The notes below the pieces were generated by a model that saw only the letters and a list, made by a program, of their open reading frames with translations, was not told the origin of the DNA and did not search any database. DNA of 64,000 nucleotides from Nocardia sp. alder85J (GTDB lineage: Bacteria; Actinomycetota; Actinomycetes; Mycobacteriales; Mycobacteriaceae), in contig NZ_JAIUCZ020000003.1 of assembly GCF_020176955.2 (NCBI RefSeq), positions 496,001 through 560,000 of the forward strand, in the 5' to 3' direction. The first letter of the stretch is position 1. Each line of letters begins with the position of its first letter. The translations under genes were made by a program, and so were the position numbers. Shown piece after piece: positions 51,331 through 62,212 of the stretch.

Positions 51331-52368
51331 GTGCGCACGGTGGTAGTGGTCCGCCCCGACTGGCGCTCGCAGCCCCCGCCGCCGACGCCGCGAGCGCGGA
51401 TGCGGGACCTGGCGGGCCGTGTCCGGAGGCTCGCCGCACGACTGTGGGCCGCAGCGGCCCTGCTGTGGCGGTACGCACGACACCCCCGGCATCATGCGCG
51501 ACGGCTCCGGCAGCGCACACAACGCCTCGAGCGCCGGGTGCGACGCCGGTGGCACGACGCGCGACGGCTCTCGCACACCGTCCGCACCCGGGATTGGCGT
51601 GCGGCGGGCCGGGATTCGGCGCACCGGGTCCGGCGCTTCGCCGAAACGCACCGGGCCCTGCTGATCGGCCTGTGCTGCACCGCGATTCTCGCCACGGCCG
51701 ATGCCCGGCCCCCGGGTACGGTCGATATGGCTCTGGAAGTCGGTGCGACACAACGCATCCCGATCGCGTACGGGGTGGAGAACCAGGCCGCACCGGAATC
51801 GGCGCGGCGCTATCTCGACGCCATCGACAACGGCGAGCGCATCCGTGAATCCCAGGTGGTGGCCGCTGCCTCCCGCGCCACCCTGGAACGCGCCAAGGCC
51901 GAGGCCGCCGCCGCGGCGGCCGGACGCCCTGCTCCCTGGCTACCCGGTCCCGGCAGTCTCCCCGGCCTCGCACCCGGCCTCGGCGGCTACGCCCTGCCCG
52001 CCCGCGGGGTGTTCACCTCCGGATACGGAAACCGCTGGGGCACTTTCCATTACGGCGTCGATATCGCGGCGCCGATCGGCTCGCCGATCTACGCCGTCGC
52101 CGACGGCACGGTCATCGACGCCGGACCCGCCCAGGGCTTCGGACTGTGGGTGCGCCTCCGCCACGACGACGGCACCATCACCGTCTACGGCCACATGTAC
52201 GACTTCTCGGTCTCCGTCGGCGAACGCGTCCACGCCGGTCAGCAGATCGCCCGCGTCGGCAACCGCGGCGATTCCACCGGCCCGCACCTGCATTTCGAGG
52301 TGCTGATCAACGGGCAGCACGTCGACCCGCAGCCGTGGCTGGCCCTGCACGGCATTCCACTGTCCTGA
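51331..52368 (+). CDS. M23 (LytM) peptidase, membrane-anchored
   Basis: 345-aa cell-wall endopeptidase-like protein. A basic Arg-rich cytoplasmic head of about 110 residues precedes one membrane segment (ALLIGLCCTAILATA). A linker with helical REAK-type residues follows, then the LytM domain: FTSGYGNRWGTFHYGVDIAAPIGSPIYA (His and Asp zinc ligands) and HMYDF...HLHFEVLING. The zinc ligands are intact, so it may cut peptidoglycan cross-links. The start is uncertain: GTG 51331 is used. The Arg-rich head is unusually long. Confidence 0.82.
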   Translation: MRTVVVVRPDWRSQPPPPTPRARMRDLAGRVRRLAARLWAAAALLWRYARHPRHHARRLRQRTQRLERRVRRRWHDARRLSHTVRTRDWRAAGRDSAHRVRRFAETHRALLIGLCCTAILATADARPPGTVDMALEVGATQRIPIAYGVENQAAPESARRYLDAIDNGERIRESQVVAAASRATLERAKAEAAAAAAGRPAPWLPGPGSLPGLAPGLGGYALPARGVFTSGYGNRWGTFHYGVDIAAPIGSPIYAVADGTVIDAGPAQGFGLWVRLRHDDGTITVYGHMYDFSVSVGERVHAGQQIARVGNRGDSTGPHLHFEVLINGQHVDPQPWLALHGIPLS

Positions 52369-52450
52369 CCCCGCGCGGCGACGCCGCACCGCTCTCCGGG
52401 CGACGAGCACGGGCCCCGGTCACGGCGATACGGAAATCGCGTGCCGTGCG

Positions 52451-53728
52451 TCAGACCCGGGACGGGACGGAGATGCGGTCCTCCACCGCCGCCAGCGCGA
52501 TATCGGTACGGCAGTGCGCGCCGGGCAGTTTCACGCCCGCCAACCGGTCGTAGGCGCGACCGCGCGCCTCGGCGAGATCGGCGCCGACGGCGACGACGTT
52601 GAGCACGCGGCCGCCGGCCGACACCAGGGCGCCGTCGGCGCGCAGCGCGGTACCCGCGTGCAGCACCTCGGTATCGGGCTCGGCGTTCTCGGTGCCGGTG
52701 ATCACGTCGCCGGTGCGGGGGCGGCCCGGATAGTTCTCGGCGGCCAGCACCACGGTGATCGCGGCGCCGGACCGCCAGCGCAGCGGCTGCGACCGGTCGA
52801 GGGTGCCGGTGGCGGTCGCGTACAACACCTCACCGAGCGGGCTGTCCAGCAGCGCCAGCACCGCCTGGGTCTCCGGATCACCGAAGCGGCAGTTGAATTC
52901 GACCACCGCGGGACCGGCCTGGCCGATCGCGAGCCCGGCGTACAGCAGCCCCGAGAACGGCACGCCACGGCGAACCATCTCGGCGGCAACGGGTTTCACG
53001 ACATCGTCGACGATCTCCGCGACGGTCGCGGCGGACAGCCAGGGCAGCGGGGTGTAGGCGCCCATGCCGCCGGTGTTGGGCCCGGTATCGCCGTCGCCGA
53101 CCCGCTTGTGGTCCTGCGCGGGCAGCAACGGCACCACGGTCTCGCCGTCGACCAGACAGAACAGCGACACCTCGGGCCCGTCCAGGAAGGACTCCAGCAA
53201 CACCGGATGCCCCTGCTCGAGCAGTTCGGCGCCGTGATCGCGGGCGGCCAGTCGATCGGCGGTGACCACGACGCCCTTCCCCGCGGCCAGCCCGTCGTCC
53301 TTCACCACCCAGGTGGGCCCGAACCGATCCAGCGCCGCGTCCAGCTCGCCGGGATGATCGACCACCTCGCTGTGCGCGGTGCGCACCCCCGCGGCGGCCA
53401 TGACGTCCTTCGCGAACGCCTTCGACCCCTCGATCCGCGCCGCGGCGGCCGACGGCCCGAAACAGGCGATCCCCGCCGCGCGCACCGCGTCGGCGACCCC
53501 GAGCACCAACGGCACCTCCGGGCCGATCACCACGAGGTCCGCCGCCACCTCCCGGGCCAGCGCCACCACGGCCTCGGCGTTGACCGGATCGACCGGCCGC
53601 AACTCGGCCGCCGGCGACATCCCCGGATTACCGGGGGCGGCGAACACCGCCCGCACCCCGAGGTCCCGGCGCAGGGCCAGCACGAGGGCGTGTTCACGGG
53701 CTCCGGAGCCGATCACGAGTACGCGCAC
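52451..53728 (-). CDS. purD: phosphoribosylamine-glycine ligase
   Basis: 425-aa GARS, second step of purine synthesis, ATP-grasp fold. Landmarks: [15 protein letters not shown] at the N-terminus, [29 protein letters not shown] and [15 protein letters not shown] 53728 is 7 nt after TAAGCT. A much longer upstream frame (to 55114) is antisense to other genes and rejected. Confidence 0.97.
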   Translation of the reverse strand: MRVLVIGSGAREHALVLALRRDLGVRAVFAAPGNPGMSPAAELRPVDPVNAEAVVALAREVAADLVVIGPEVPLVLGVADAVRAAGIACFGPSAAAARIEGSKAFAKDVMAAAGVRTAHSEVVDHPGELDAALDRFGPTWVVKDDGLAAGKGVVVTADRLAARDHGAELLEQGHPVLLESFLDGPEVSLFCLVDGETVVPLLPAQDHKRVGDGDTGPNTGGMGAYTPLPWLSAATVAEIVDDVVKPVAAEMVRRGVPFSGLLYAGLAIGQAGPAVVEFNCRFGDPETQAVLALLDSPLGEVLYATATGTLDRSQPLRWRSGAAITVVLAAENYPGRPRTGDVITGTENAEPDTEVLHAGTALRADGALVSAGGRVLNVVAVGADLAEARGRAYDRLAGVKLPGAHCRTDIALAAVEDRISVPSRV

Positions 53729-53735
53729 GGCAGAC

Positions 53736-53741
53736 AGCTTA
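53736..53741 (-). promoter_or_regulatory. -10 element, leaderless purD
   Basis: TAAGCT, 7 nt, GTG 53728. Confidence 0.5.
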
Positions 53742-53830
53742 GGTGACGTCGCCGGCCACCCCGACAGGTATCGCCCACCCACCCCGGGTGCCTCCGGCGC
53801 GGGCCGCGCGGGGACGGCAGAATACCCACC

Positions 53831-54256
53831 ATGGCTTCCGTTTTCAGTGCGATCATCGCCGGTCAGTTGCCCGGACGCTTCGTCTACGAGGACGACGAAT
53901 TCGTCGGCTTCCTCACCATCGCCCCCGTCACCCAGGGCCACACCCTGATCGTTCCCCGCGCGGAGATCGACCAATGGCAGGACCTCGACCCCGCCACCTT
54001 CGCCCGCCTGATGGCGGTCGCCCAGACCGTCGGGCAGGCCGTCCGCACCGCCTGGGACGCCCCCCGCGCGGGCCTGCTGATCGCCGGCCTCGAGGTCCCC
54101 CACCTGCACGTCCACGTCTTCCCCGCCTTCGACCTGGGCGATTTCAACATCTCCGGCGCCGACCAGGATCCGAGCAAGGAATCCCTCGACGAAGCCCAGG
54201 CCAGGATCAAGCAGGCCCTCCGCGACCTCGGCCACGGCGCCAACGTCCCCGCCTAG
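53831..54256 (+). CDS. HIT family protein (second)
   Basis: 141-aa histidine-triad protein with HLHVHVFP near residues 97-104 and [27 protein letters not shown]. It resembles the HIT gene at 47233 but is a separate paralogue. ATG 53831 diverges from purD. Likely a nucleotide-phosphoramidate hydrolase. Confidence 0.9.
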   Translation: MASVFSAIIAGQLPGRFVYEDDEFVGFLTIAPVTQGHTLIVPRAEIDQWQDLDPATFARLMAVAQTVGQAVRTAWDAPRAGLLIAGLEVPHLHVHVFPAFDLGDFNISGADQDPSKESLDEAQARIKQALRDLGHGANVPA

Positions 54257-54325
54257 CCGCACGCCGCGGCCCGGCACCGAGGCGGTGCACTGGCCGGAGA
54301 ATCCGTTACGGCCGATCATGATCAC

Positions 54326-55381
54326 ATGGTCGGCCGGTTGGAGGAGCTCTTGAGCCGCGTCACGCGGCGCTTGACGAAGGTCACCGACGACGCCGCGGTC
54401 GCTGCCGAGCGCGTGCCCCGGACGATCGGCACCGGTGTGCGTGAGGTTCGCGAGACCACGCTGGCCAGCGAGGCCCACGCATTTCCCGCCACCGAATTCT
54501 CCGTGCGTGACACCGCGACCGACCACGATGCGGTGACGATCCCCACGGGAGGTGGCGCCGCCACTCGCGACTCGACCGCATCCCACGCGGATATCGGCTC
54601 CGGGCGGGCCTATCGGCCGAGCCCGGCCGAGTCGGCGATGCGGACCCGTACCGGGCTGGTCGAGGATCCCGACGCAGCCGTGGCGGTCGGCGCCCGGACC
54701 CAACCGATACGACCAGTGGGCGCCCGGCCACAGCTGAATCGCCGACCGGCGCTGGCGATGCGATCGGACGACGGCGAACTCGGGATCTACAAACCGGCCG
54801 GACGCGAACGCCAGAACATGCGAGAAGGTATTCCGAACGACGTCGGGGAACAAGCCAAGCGCGAGGTCGCCGCGGCCCGCACCGACGAACTGCTGCAATT
54901 CGGCCTGGTACCGCCGACGGCACTGGTCGACGGCCCGCTCGGCAGCGGATCGTTGCAGCAACTGGTCCAATCGACCGAGGGACGGGCGATAGCCGACTAT
55001 CCGCGCGTGCAACAGGAACGGATGGCAGTGCTCGACTACGTCATCGGCAACACGGATCGGTACGGCCCCAATTATCGGACCACGGCGTCCGGTGACCTGG
55101 TGGCCATCGACCACGGACTCACCTTTCCGGAGTCACCGGACCCGCAGGTGGGCATCATGTCGGAATTCGTCCACACCTACCGGTACGAACCGCTCAGCGA
55201 GGAGGTGCTGAACCAGGTCACCGCGGTCGACCCGGCGCAGCTCCGCAGCGCGCTGGAGGATCTCGATCTGCACCCGGACGCCGTGAACGGCGCTCTGGCG
55301 CGGCTCCAGGAGATCGCCGACCACGGCATGATCACGGGTGACGCCTGGCCGGGCCGGATCACCGTGTACAGCCAGAGGTAG
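54326..55381 (+). CDS. PI3K/PI4K- or HipA-like kinase-fold protein
   Basis: 351-aa protein. Residues about 140-350 match the actinobacterial family related to phosphatidylinositol kinases and HipA. K156 in LGIYKP should bind ATP, and E180 lies in [23 protein letters not shown] is the catalytic loop (D244, N249) and AIDHGLTFP the metal motif (D262). The first 140 residues are helical, then Thr/Ser-rich and disordered, and are not part of the usual family. [18 protein letters not shown] is also typical. The family's substrate is unknown. A 119-aa gene follows after 3 bp. The pairing looks like a kinase and partner or a toxin and immunity pair, which is inference. Confidence 0.72.
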   Translation: MVGRLEELLSRVTRRLTKVTDDAAVAAERVPRTIGTGVREVRETTLASEAHAFPATEFSVRDTATDHDAVTIPTGGGAATRDSTASHADIGSGRAYRPSPAESAMRTRTGLVEDPDAAVAVGARTQPIRPVGARPQLNRRPALAMRSDDGELGIYKPAGRERQNMREGIPNDVGEQAKREVAAARTDELLQFGLVPPTALVDGPLGSGSLQQLVQSTEGRAIADYPRVQQERMAVLDYVIGNTDRYGPNYRTTASGDLVAIDHGLTFPESPDPQVGIMSEFVHTYRYEPLSEEVLNQVTAVDPAQLRSALEDLDLHPDAVNGALARLQEIADHGMITGDAWPGRITVYSQR

Positions 55382-55712
55382 ACGATGGACCACCGACTCG
55401 GTCCACCGTTACCGTTGGTCATGGCAGCACACACCCCGATCGTGGTCGGCCTGTACGACATCGGATCCGGCAGACCGGAGCGAGTGGCCGAGTTCCGGTT
55501 GGCGGGTACCCGGGCGGAGCTGACGATCCTCGGTCCCGGCGGCTGCCGGCTCGCGCAGGAGTGGTTCGACCACGGAGTCGAGATCGAACAGGCTCGACGC
55601 GTCCTGCCTGACGACGGCCCCGGCTTTCTGCGCGCGCTGCTCCAACCGATCCCGCTGAGCTACTACCAACTGGTCGACGAGAGTCCCGTACCGCCGGCGA
55701 CCCCGTGGAGCG

Positions 55713-57235
<1,523 letters not shown>

Positions 57236-57239
<4 letters not shown>

Positions 57240-57967
57240 CTCGCAGACTTGCTCCGGCTGGGCGCCCGCATCACGTACCCGACACCGCGCAGCGTGTGGA
57301 TCAGCCGGTCCGGTCCGGTGTCGACCTTCTTGCGCAGGTACGACACATAGGTTTCGACGACGCCCACCTCGCCGCCGAAGTCGTAGCGCCACACGTGATC
57401 GAGGATGCGCGGCTTGCTCAGCACCGTGCCCGCGTTCACCATGAAGTACCGCAGCAGGGTGAACTCGGTCGGCGACAACGACACCGGCTCCCCCGCCTTC
57501 CACACCTCGTGGGTGTCGTCGTCCAGTTCGATGTCCTCGAACCGCAGCCGGGACGACTTCTGCTCCTCGACCACGTGACCGGAGCGGCGCAGGATCACCC
57601 GCAGCCGCGCCACCACCTCCTCGAGACTGAACGGCTTGGTGACGTAGTCGTCGGCGCCCAGCGTCAGCCCGGTCACCTTGTCCTCGACCTCGTCGCGCGC
57701 GGTGAGGAACAGCACGGGGGCGTCGATCCCGTCGGCACGCAACCGGCGCAACAGTCCGAACCCGTCCATGCCGGGCATCATGACGTCGACGATCATCGCG
57801 TCGGGCCGGAAGCTCTTCGCCTTGTCCAGCCCCTCCGCGCCATTACCGGCGGTGGCGACCTCGAAGCCCTGATAACGCAGGCTCACCGAGATGAGCTCGA
57901 CGATCATCGGTTCGTCGTCGACCACGAGCACTCGGGCCTCTGGGGTTCGGTCGGCTGCACCATTCAT
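57236..57967 (-). CDS. phoP: two-component response regulator PhoP
   Basis: 243-aa OmpR-type regulator. Receiver with phospho-accepting Asp in AMIVDVMMPGMDGFG, switch Thr in FLTARD and Lys in VTKPFSLEE. The C-terminal winged helix contains WKAGEPVSLSPTEFTLLRYF and YVSYLRKKVD. Near-identical blocks to M. tuberculosis PhoP (Rv0757), controlling complex lipids and virulence there. ATG 57967; promoter lies in the 186-bp gap to the tRNA gene. No clear direct-repeat PhoP boxes were found in that gap. Confidence 0.95.
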
Positions 57968-58153
57968 AGGACAATCGTGCCCCGTACCATCGGGAAGTCG
58001 CTGAACCTTCTCTGGGAGTTTCCTGCGAGCCGCCTCCCCCTCGGGTCCGAGCCTCCTGTCAGCCCGGTCAGACCCCGGAACACGCCCGGACCAGGCCGGA
58101 ATCGACTACCGCTACCGCGCAGCGACCCCGCGTGACCACTGGGCAACCCCTCG

Positions 58154-58228
58154 TGGAGCCTCCTGTCAGGATTGAACTGACGACCTTTCGCTTACAAGGC
58201 GAGTGCTCTACCACTGAGCTAAGGAGGC
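58154..58228 (-). tRNA. tRNA-Thr (anticodon TGT)
   Basis: 75 nt including an encoded CCA (58156-58154). Acceptor stem GCCTCCT/AGGAGGC, D-arm GCTC...GAGC, anticodon loop CTTGTAA, T-loop TTCAATC. Anticodon TGT reads ACA and related threonine codons. Lies at the boundary between the phoPR block and the MbtH/otsA block. Confidence 0.93.
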
Positions 58229-58296
58229 GGAAAGCGGGCCAATCATAACCGGGGTGACCCGCAGCCCCGAAAAGATGGAGGTACCGGCCCGGATCG

Positions 58297-58331
58297 GCGT
58301 GGGCCGACCGCCGGGAGCGACCGGCCCACGC
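58297..58331 (-). terminator. hairpin after MbtH-like gene
   Basis: GCGTGGGCCG (58297-58306) and CGGCCCACGC (58322-58331) form a perfect 10-bp stem with a 15-nt loop, 42 nt past the MbtH-like stop. No U-tract. Confidence 0.45.
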
Positions 58332-58373
58332 GATGTCCGCGCAGTACCTTGGATCTCTACTCGGTGACGCGGC

Positions 58374-58616
58374 TCAGGACTGCGCGGCTTGCCGGGCGGC
58401 GTCGTCGGCCGCCATGGCGTCGCGCAGGCTCTTCGGCCGCATGTCGGTCCAGTTCTTTTCCACGTACTCGACGCAGGCAGCCCGGCTGTCCTCGCCGAAA
58501 ACCACTCGCCATCCTGCCGGGACCTCGGCGAAAGCCGGCCACAGCGAATGCTGCTCTTCATCGTTGACCAGAACGAAGAAGCGGCCGTCCTCGTCGTCGA
58601 AGGGGTTGGTGCTCAT
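58374..58616 (-). CDS. MbtH-like protein
   Basis: 80-aa member of the MbtH family, small proteins that activate adenylation domains of nonribosomal peptide synthetases. Conserved signature: [24 protein letters not shown], then [45 protein letters not shown] precedes ATG 58616. No NRPS gene lies in the window, so it is an orphan here, presumably acting on synthetases elsewhere. An alpha/beta hydrolase follows upstream on the same strand, 115 bp away. Confidence 0.92.
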   Translation of the reverse strand: MSTNPFDDEDGRFFVLVNDEEQHSLWPAFAEVPAGWRVVFGEDSRAACVEYVEKNWTDMRPKSLRDAMAADDAARQAAQS

Positions 58617-58731
58617 CTCACCTCACTGGATACTGGCGCTGTGTACGGATACGCGGTCGGGGGTCCGACCTGGGGCTGACCCCGTGACGCGTCTGTCGAC
58701 CCTAGCAAGGTCGAGGCTACGACAGTCACGG

Positions 58732-59571
58732 TTACCTGGAGCCTGCGAAGAAATCCAGCAAAACCTTGTTCACGGCCTCCGGTCGCTCCAGGTAGCCGTA
58801 GTGCCCCGCGTCGGGAATCTCCTGGTAGCGGGCACCGGGAATGGCCTCCGCGAGCTCTCGGGAGAGGTATGCCGGAATCATCCGATCGTCGGCGAAACCG
58901 ATGGAAAGACACGGCACCCGGATGCCGCGATAGGCCTGCAACCGATCGAACTCGTGGTCCATCCGCCGCTGCGCGCGCACCCCGGGACTCACCGGTCCGC
59001 CGGTGAACTCGAACAGATCCAGCCAGTCCCGGGCGGCGTTCGGATCGGCGAGGGTGGCCGGCGAGAGATTCATCACTGCGGTGAGCGCGGCATCGTATTT
59101 GGCGGGCATGCGCACCCCGCTGGCGTCGAGTTCGTGCTCACCGGCCGACAACGTCTTCTGGAACAGGTCGAGGCGGGCGTGACCGGCCAGAAACACGGCC
59201 TTGCGGACCAGGTCGGGGCGGGCCAGCGCCAGTTCCTGGGTGACGCGCGCGCCCATCGAGGTGCCGGCCACCAGCGCCGGGCCCTCGTCGAGGAGTTCGA
59301 TCAGTGCGGCGGTGTCGGCGACCATGTCCTCGATCGCGATGCCTGCCGTGGATTCGAAGGACGGCGCGATGCCGCGATTGTCGAAGGTGCACACCCGGTA
59401 TCCGGCGGCCAGCAGCGCGGGCACCTGATGCAGCTCCCACACCCGGCCCGGACTACCGGTGCCCATGATCAGCACGACCAGCGGCGCCGCGCCCTTGGTG
59501 TCGGTGCCCTTCGCCCTGTCGCCCTTCACCTGATAGTTGAGCGAGATTCCGTTCACCGTGGCCAACGGCAT
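58732..59571 (-). CDS. alpha/beta-hydrolase
   Basis: 279-aa hydrolase with a canonical triad: Ser in AGTSMGARV (about residue 98), His in DAGHYGYLE and an Asp in FADDRMIP. The oxyanion stretch is VVLIMGTGSPGRVW. Resembles esterases and type-II-thioesterase-like proteins; with MbtH nearby, a role in nonribosomal peptide metabolism is possible but not shown. ATG 59571. AAAGGG lies about 14 nt upstream. Confidence 0.78.
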   Translation of the reverse strand: MPLATVNGISLNYQVKGDRAKGTDTKGAAPLVVLIMGTGSPGRVWELHQVPALLAAGYRVCTFDNRGIAPSFESTAGIAIEDMVADTAALIELLDEGPALVAGTSMGARVTQELALARPDLVRKAVFLAGHARLDLFQKTLSAGEHELDASGVRMPAKYDAALTAVMNLSPATLADPNAARDWLDLFEFTGGPVSPGVRAQRRMDHEFDRLQAYRGIRVPCLSIGFADDRMIPAYLSRELAEAIPGARYQEIPDAGHYGYLERPEAVNKVLLDFFAGSR

Positions 59572-59788
59572 GATGCTTCGGACCCTTTCTGCTACCTTCT
59601 GCTTTCCTTACCCAACGGTATAGGTAGACCGCCCGCCGGTGTTTCGCCCGGACGTTGCGGCCGTTGCAGTTCGGGGCGAGGTATCCCCGAGGGGACGGTA
59701 CCCAGGTCGCCGCCCGATACCATGGACTCTCGAGTAACCGTCATATTCCGAGCTGTGCGATCACAGCCCGAGCCGAGAGGACACGCCG

Positions 59789-59956
59789 ATGGCCGCGAAG
59801 GGCGCCAACGACATCGCGGACGACGATCTGGAGCCGCTGGCGGACGAGACGGCCCGGCAGGCCCAGCGCGTGGTGGCCGCCTACGCCACCGACGCCGACG
59901 AATGCCGCATGCTGCTGTCGATGCTGGGTATCGCTCCCAACGGCCGCGGCGACTAA
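59789..59956 (+). CDS. small conserved protein upstream of otsA
   Basis: 55-aa protein, [21 protein letters not shown] then a short helix ending [14 protein letters not shown]. It takes the place of the small Rv3489 protein that precedes otsA in M. tuberculosis. ATG 59789 has GAGAGGAC 7 nt upstream. Function unknown. It is shorter than 60 residues and easily missed. Confidence 0.65.
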   Translation: MAAKGANDIADDDLEPLADETARQAQRVVAAYATDADECRMLLSMLGIAPNGRGD

Positions 59957-60035
59957 TCGCACGGTCTCCGCCGGAGACCTGCCCGCACCGCACAACTTCA
60001 ACGCCGACACGGCCCGGCGACCGGAGGATCGAGCA

Positions 60036-61574
60036 GTGGACCAGATGAGCCAATCCCCGACCGACCTATCCCTGCCCGAGCAGCCGGACGGCGATGCCGC
60101 CGAGACGGTCCACCGGGGTAACGACGCCGGTTCCGGATTCGTGGTGGTCGCCAACCGCCTGCCGGTCGATCTGGAACGGCTGCCGGACGGCACCAAGCGC
60201 TGGAAGCGCAGCCCCGGCGGTCTGGTGACGGCACTGGAACCGGTGTTGCGCAGCAACAACGGCGCCTGGGTCGGCTGGGCCGGCGTGCCCGATGTCGATG
60301 TCGACCCGATCATCGAGGACGGCCTGGAGCTGTACCCGGTGCCGCTGTCGGCGGAGGAGGTGGCCGACTACTACGAGGGCTTCTCCAACGGCACGCTGTG
60401 GCCGCTCTACCACGACGTCATCGTGCGTCCGGAGTACCACCGCCGCTGGTGGACCGCGTACGTCGACGTGAACCGCCGGTTCGCCGAGTACACCGCCAAG
60501 GTGGCCGCCGAGGGCGCGACGGTGTGGGTGCAGGACTACCAGTTGCAGCTGGTGCCGAAGATGCTGCGCATGCTGCGGCCGGATCTGACCATCGGCTTCT
60601 TCCTGCACATCCCGTTCCCGCCGATCGAGTTGTTCCTCCAGATGCCTTGGCGCACAGAGCTGGTCGAAGGGCTGCTCGGCGCCGATCTGATCGGCTTCCA
60701 CCTCCCCGGCGGTGCGCAGAACTTCCTGTACCTGGCGAGAAGGCTTGCCGGGCAACCGACCTCGCGCGGCACCATCGGCGTGCGCGCGAAAATGGGTGTG
60801 GTGCAGGTGGGTTTCCGCACCGTCCGGGTGGGTGCGTTCCCGATCTCGATCGCGTCGGCGGAGCTGGACGAGTACTCCCGGCGGCGCTCGGTACGCGAGC
60901 GCGGCGCGCAGATCCGCGCGGAACTGGGCAATCCGAAGAACATCCTGCTCGGCGTCGACCGGCTGGACTACACCAAGGGCATCGACATCCGGCTGGCCGC
61001 GCTGGAGGAGTTGTTGCAGGAGAGCAAGATCGACCCGGCCGAGACGGTGATGGTGCAGCTGGCCACCCCGAGCCGGGAGCGGGTGGAGAGCTACATCCAG
61101 ATGCGCGGCGACATCGAGCGCCAGGTGGGCCGCATCAACGGCGAATTCTCCCGGGTCGGTTACCCGTTCGTGCACTATCTGCACCGGCCGATCCCGCGCG
61201 AGGAACTGGTGTCGTTCTTCGTCGCCGCGGACGTGATGCTGGTGACGCCGCTGCGCGACGGCATGAACCTGGTCGCCAAGGAGTACGTAGCCTGCCACAG
61301 CGGCCTCAACGGCGCCCTGGTGCTCAGCGAATTCACCGGCGCGGCAGCGGAATTGCGGCAGTCCTACCTGTGCAACCCACACGATCTGGAGAGCGTCAAG
61401 GAGGCGATCCTGCACGCCATCGGCGACGACGCCGACACCCGCCGCCGCCGGATGCGAGCGCTGCGGCGGCAGGTGCTCACCCACGACGTGGACCGGTGGG
61501 CGCGGGCCTTCCTGGAAGCATTGGCACAGGACCGGGTAGCGGGCAGCGCACTACTCAGCGACGACGAGCCGTAA
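60036..61574 (+). CDS. otsA: trehalose-6-phosphate synthase (GT20)
   Basis: 512-aa glycosyltransferase joining nucleotide-glucose and glucose-6-phosphate. GT20 landmarks: [68 protein letters not shown], and the nucleotide-binding [19 protein letters not shown] 60036 has GGAGG at 8 nt and is preferred over ATG 60045. It lies 79 bp after the small gene, so probably in one operon. Convergent with the Mce-associated genes. Confidence 0.95.
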   Translation: MDQMSQSPTDLSLPEQPDGDAAETVHRGNDAGSGFVVVANRLPVDLERLPDGTKRWKRSPGGLVTALEPVLRSNNGAWVGWAGVPDVDVDPIIEDGLELYPVPLSAEEVADYYEGFSNGTLWPLYHDVIVRPEYHRRWWTAYVDVNRRFAEYTAKVAAEGATVWVQDYQLQLVPKMLRMLRPDLTIGFFLHIPFPPIELFLQMPWRTELVEGLLGADLIGFHLPGGAQNFLYLARRLAGQPTSRGTIGVRAKMGVVQVGFRTVRVGAFPISIASAELDEYSRRRSVRERGAQIRAELGNPKNILLGVDRLDYTKGIDIRLAALEELLQESKIDPAETVMVQLATPSRERVESYIQMRGDIERQVGRINGEFSRVGYPFVHYLHRPIPREELVSFFVAADVMLVTPLRDGMNLVAKEYVACHSGLNGALVLSEFTGAAAELRQSYLCNPHDLESVKEAILHAIGDDADTRRRRMRALRRQVLTHDVDRWARAFLEALAQDRVAGSALLSDDEP

Positions 61575-61600
61575 TATCGGCCTTCGCTTCGCTCCGGCGG

Positions 61601-61667
61601 GTTCGCGGCCCCTGAGTCTCGGTCCTTCCCTCCTCCGGTCGGTCCAGGACCGAGACGGGCCGCGAAC
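61601..61667. terminator. 22-bp two-part hairpin between otsA and mce block
   Basis: Outer arms GTTCGCGGCCC (61601-61611) and GGGCCGCGAAC (61657-61667); inner arms GTCTCGGTCCT (61616-61626) and AGGACCGAGAC (61646-61656). All pair perfectly with a 4-nt bulge and a 19-nt loop. It lies 26 nt past the otsA stop and 53 nt past the Mce-associated stop. No U-tract. Confidence 0.6.
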
Positions 61668-61720
61668 GTGCCTGTCGAGCCTGCGAATTGGTGACCGGGG
61701 CGGGGTGAGCCGGGCGGCGA

Positions 61721-62212
61721 CTAGATCGGGTCGATCTTCCCGACCAGCCACTGCCCGCCGTCCTTGTCCAGGCTGACCCGTACCCGGGTGCCCAGCACCG
61801 AGCCCTGCGGCGAATCCTTGCCGGTGGTCACCTGATTCAGGTACACCAGCACCACCGCGTGCGAGGGCTGGGTGGAGATCACTCCGACCGCCTCGGCGGT
61901 CGCCCGCACCGTCAGCTCCTTCTGCTTCGCGGCGGGCGCGATGTCCTTGGTGATCAGGGTGAGGTAGTCACCGCGGAAGCTCGGGGTGAGATTGTTGGCG
62001 GCCTTGGGCAATTCGGTGTCGACGGTGTGGTAGTCGTAGGTGAAGATCGCCTCCAGCGTGCGCTGCGCCACGGTGGAGGAGGCGGCCCGTGCCTGCTCGG
62101 TCCGCCGATCCGTCCAGAACTTGTAGCCGACGCCGGAGGACACGGTGACGGCGGCGAGGAACAGCACGACCGCCGTGACCACGAGTGTGATCCGCCTGGT
62201 TTCGATGTTCAT
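61721..62212 (-). CDS. Mce-associated membrane protein (Rv3492c-like)
   Basis: 163-aa protein with one N-terminal membrane segment (ITLVVTAVVLFLAAVTVSSGVGYKFW) and an extracytoplasmic SnoaL-like/NTF2-like domain (TLEAIFTYDYHTVDTELPKAANNLTPSFRGDYLTLI). In M. tuberculosis mce4 these Mas proteins stabilise the sterol-uptake complex. ATG 62212 overlaps the upstream gene by ATGA. Confidence 0.85.
   Translation of the reverse strand: MNIETRRITLVVTAVVLFLAAVTVSSGVGYKFWTDRRTEQARAASSTVAQRTLEAIFTYDYHTVDTELPKAANNLTPSFRGDYLTLITKDIAPAAKQKELTVRATAEAVGVISTQPSHAVVLVYLNQVTTGKDSPQGSVLGTRVRVSLDKDGGQWLVGKIDPI

Noticed and set aside
51192..51848. Open frame overlapping the M23 N-terminus
   Set aside because: Low-complexity Ala/Arg/Pro translation; the M23 frame has clear motifs.
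58374..59571. Siderophore or other NRPS cluster
   Set aside because: Only MbtH and a hydrolase are present; no adenylation, condensation or carrier domains in the window.
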